DNA from: Pusillimonas sp. T2
GTDB lineage: Bacteria; Pseudomonadota; Gammaproteobacteria; Burkholderiales; Burkholderiaceae_B
Length of the DNA stretch: 64,000 nucleotides
Assembly: GCF_002236805.1 (NCBI RefSeq)
Contig: NZ_NIQA01000001.1
Location: 248,001 to 312,000, forward strand
Reading direction: 5' to 3'
A program made the position numbers and the translations under genes. The notes under the pieces were generated by a model, which saw only the letters and a program-made list of their open reading frames with translations, did no database searches and was not told the DNA's origin. The stretch's first letter is position 1. Each line of letters begins with the position of its first letter. Shown piece by piece: positions 63,207-64,000 of this stretch.

Positions 63207-64000
63207 TCAGCGTCCGCTGATTGGCCCACCCTCAAAGCCCAACGCTTCAGAAATGCTGCTGGCCGTCTTGAGCAAAACATCAATCCATTCGTCGCGCATG
63301 CGCTCGGCAGGCGCCGAAATTGACAACCCCGCCTGCAAATTACCGGCATCATCGTAGATACCGGCCGCGATGCAACGGACCCCTAGTTCGAGTTCTTCGT
63401 TGTCGCGTGAATAACCGGTGCGACGCACCAGGGCGAGCTCTTTTTCAAGCTTGTCGGCCTGAGTAATACTGTTGGGCGTCGCGCCGGTGAGCCCGGTACG
63501 CATAATGTATGCCTTGATCTGACGCGAATCGCTGGCCGATAAAAACAGTTTTCCGGTAGACGTCAGGTGTAAGGGCGCACGCCCACCAATTGCACGCACC
63601 ACCTGCATACCCGACCGCTCGCTCCAGGCGCGCTCGATATAAACGATCTCGTCATTTTGCTGCACCGACAAATTAACGGTTTGCCCGGTCAGTTTATGCA
63701 ACGCACGCATCGGATCCAGGGCCACCTCTCGCACACTCAGGCGCCCTTTAACCAGCGAACCTAGCTCGAGCAAACGCATGCCGAGACGATACAGCCCGCT
63801 GTCCACCCTTTCGACATAACGCCCCGCAACCAGATCGTTAAGAATGCGATGCGCCGTCGACGTATGCAACCCGGTTTTAGCCGCTAGGTTTTTGAGCGGA
63901 ACGGGTTCGGCCTGATGCGCCAGTACGTCGAGCAACAGCATGGCACGCTCGAGCACCTGAATGGTGATCGGTGATTCGGAAGGAGCATTTTGGACGGTAG
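63207..64000 (-). CDS. IclR-family transcriptional regulator (5' end beyond window)
   Basis: At least 263 residues are encoded from the right edge to 63207; no start codon of the usual kind lies in frame before ITIQVLERAMLLLDVLA, so the N-terminus is outside the window. An N-terminal winged helix (LKNLAAKTGLHTSTAHRILNDL) and an IclR effector domain follow (GRAPLHLTSTGKLFLSA, ELGVRCIAAGIYDDAGNLQAG). A GTG at 63956 could also start a shorter form, but the conserved upstream residues make that unlikely. Target and ligand unknown. Confidence 0.88.
   Translation of the reverse strand, partial: TVQNAPSESPITIQVLERAMLLLDVLAHQAEPVPLKNLAAKTGLHTSTAHRILNDLVAGRYVERVDSGLYRLGMRLLELGSLVKGRLSVREVALDPMRALHKLTGQTVNLSVQQNDEIVYIERAWSERSGMQVVRAIGGRAPLHLTSTGKLFLSASDSRQIKAYIMRTGLTGATPNSITQADKLEKELALVRRTGYSRDNEELELGVRCIAAGIYDDAGNLQAGLSISAPAERMRDEWIDVLLKTASSISEALGFEGGPISGR

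Overview
The window looks like chromosomal DNA of a betaproteobacterium of the order Burkholderiales, most likely family Alcaligenaceae (Bordetella/Pusillimonas-like). This is inferred from conserved gene neighbourhoods (ftsK-lolA-rarA-serS opposite trxB; grpE-dnaK-dnaJ near hemH, hrcA, nadK, recN, fur and bamE; aat-bpt-pyrD) and from the protein sequences. No rRNA, CRISPR array, prophage or intact insertion sequence was seen. Both edges cut genes: an autotransporter on the left and an IclR-family regulator on the right.

Layout. 1-2261: N-terminal part of a large ESPR autotransporter on the minus strand, behind a very AT-rich upstream region. 2.8-7.5 kb: exported beta-carbonic anhydrase, then two unrelated NADP isocitrate dehydrogenases in tandem. 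7.6-13.9 kb: a signalling island with a HisKA_2 kinase, an ANTAR (RNA-binding) response regulator, an Aer-like chemoreceptor and a globin-PAS-PAS-GGDEF-EAL c-di-GMP enzyme. 13.9-17.5 kb: a sulfur operon of cytochrome c, FccB-type flavoprotein, YeeE/TsuA-like transporter and SoxYZ fusion. 17.7-18.6 kb: two small envelope proteins, one with an EF-hand loop and one transmembrane helix. 18.7-26.3 kb: core genes serS, rarA, lolA, ftsK, trxB and smr. 26.8-29.1 kb: sulfite reductase and its DUF934 partner. 29.2-39.4 kb: an accessory catabolic region with an AraC regulator, a flavin monooxygenase, two SDR dehydrogenases, a lipoprotein, a MarR regulator and a three-subunit molybdenum hydroxylase with CoxG. 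39.6-46 kb: DUF1841, two small cytochromes c, a MoxR/VWA pair and an M16 peptidase. 46-57.7 kb: heat-shock and housekeeping genes. 58.2-62.3 kb: tRNA-Gly, tRNA-Cys, an unknown protein, a NUDIX hydrolase, aat, bpt and pyrD. 62.5-64 kb: phasin and IclR regulator.

How it fits together. The 7.6-17.5 kb stretch combines oxygen/redox sensing (Aer-like receptor, heme-globin c-di-GMP enzyme) with sulfide oxidation, which suggests life at oxic-anoxic boundaries. The 29-39 kb region is the best candidate for an undescribed pathway: two putative degradation operons, each with its own regulator and a matching operator-like site (a 14-bp direct repeat at exactly 21 bp spacing upstream of the SDR-FMO operon, and a perfect 14+4+14 inverted repeat between marR and the molybdenum hydroxylase operon). 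The substrate cannot be told from sequence. The heat-shock genes carry sigma-32-like promoters before both grpE and dnaK.
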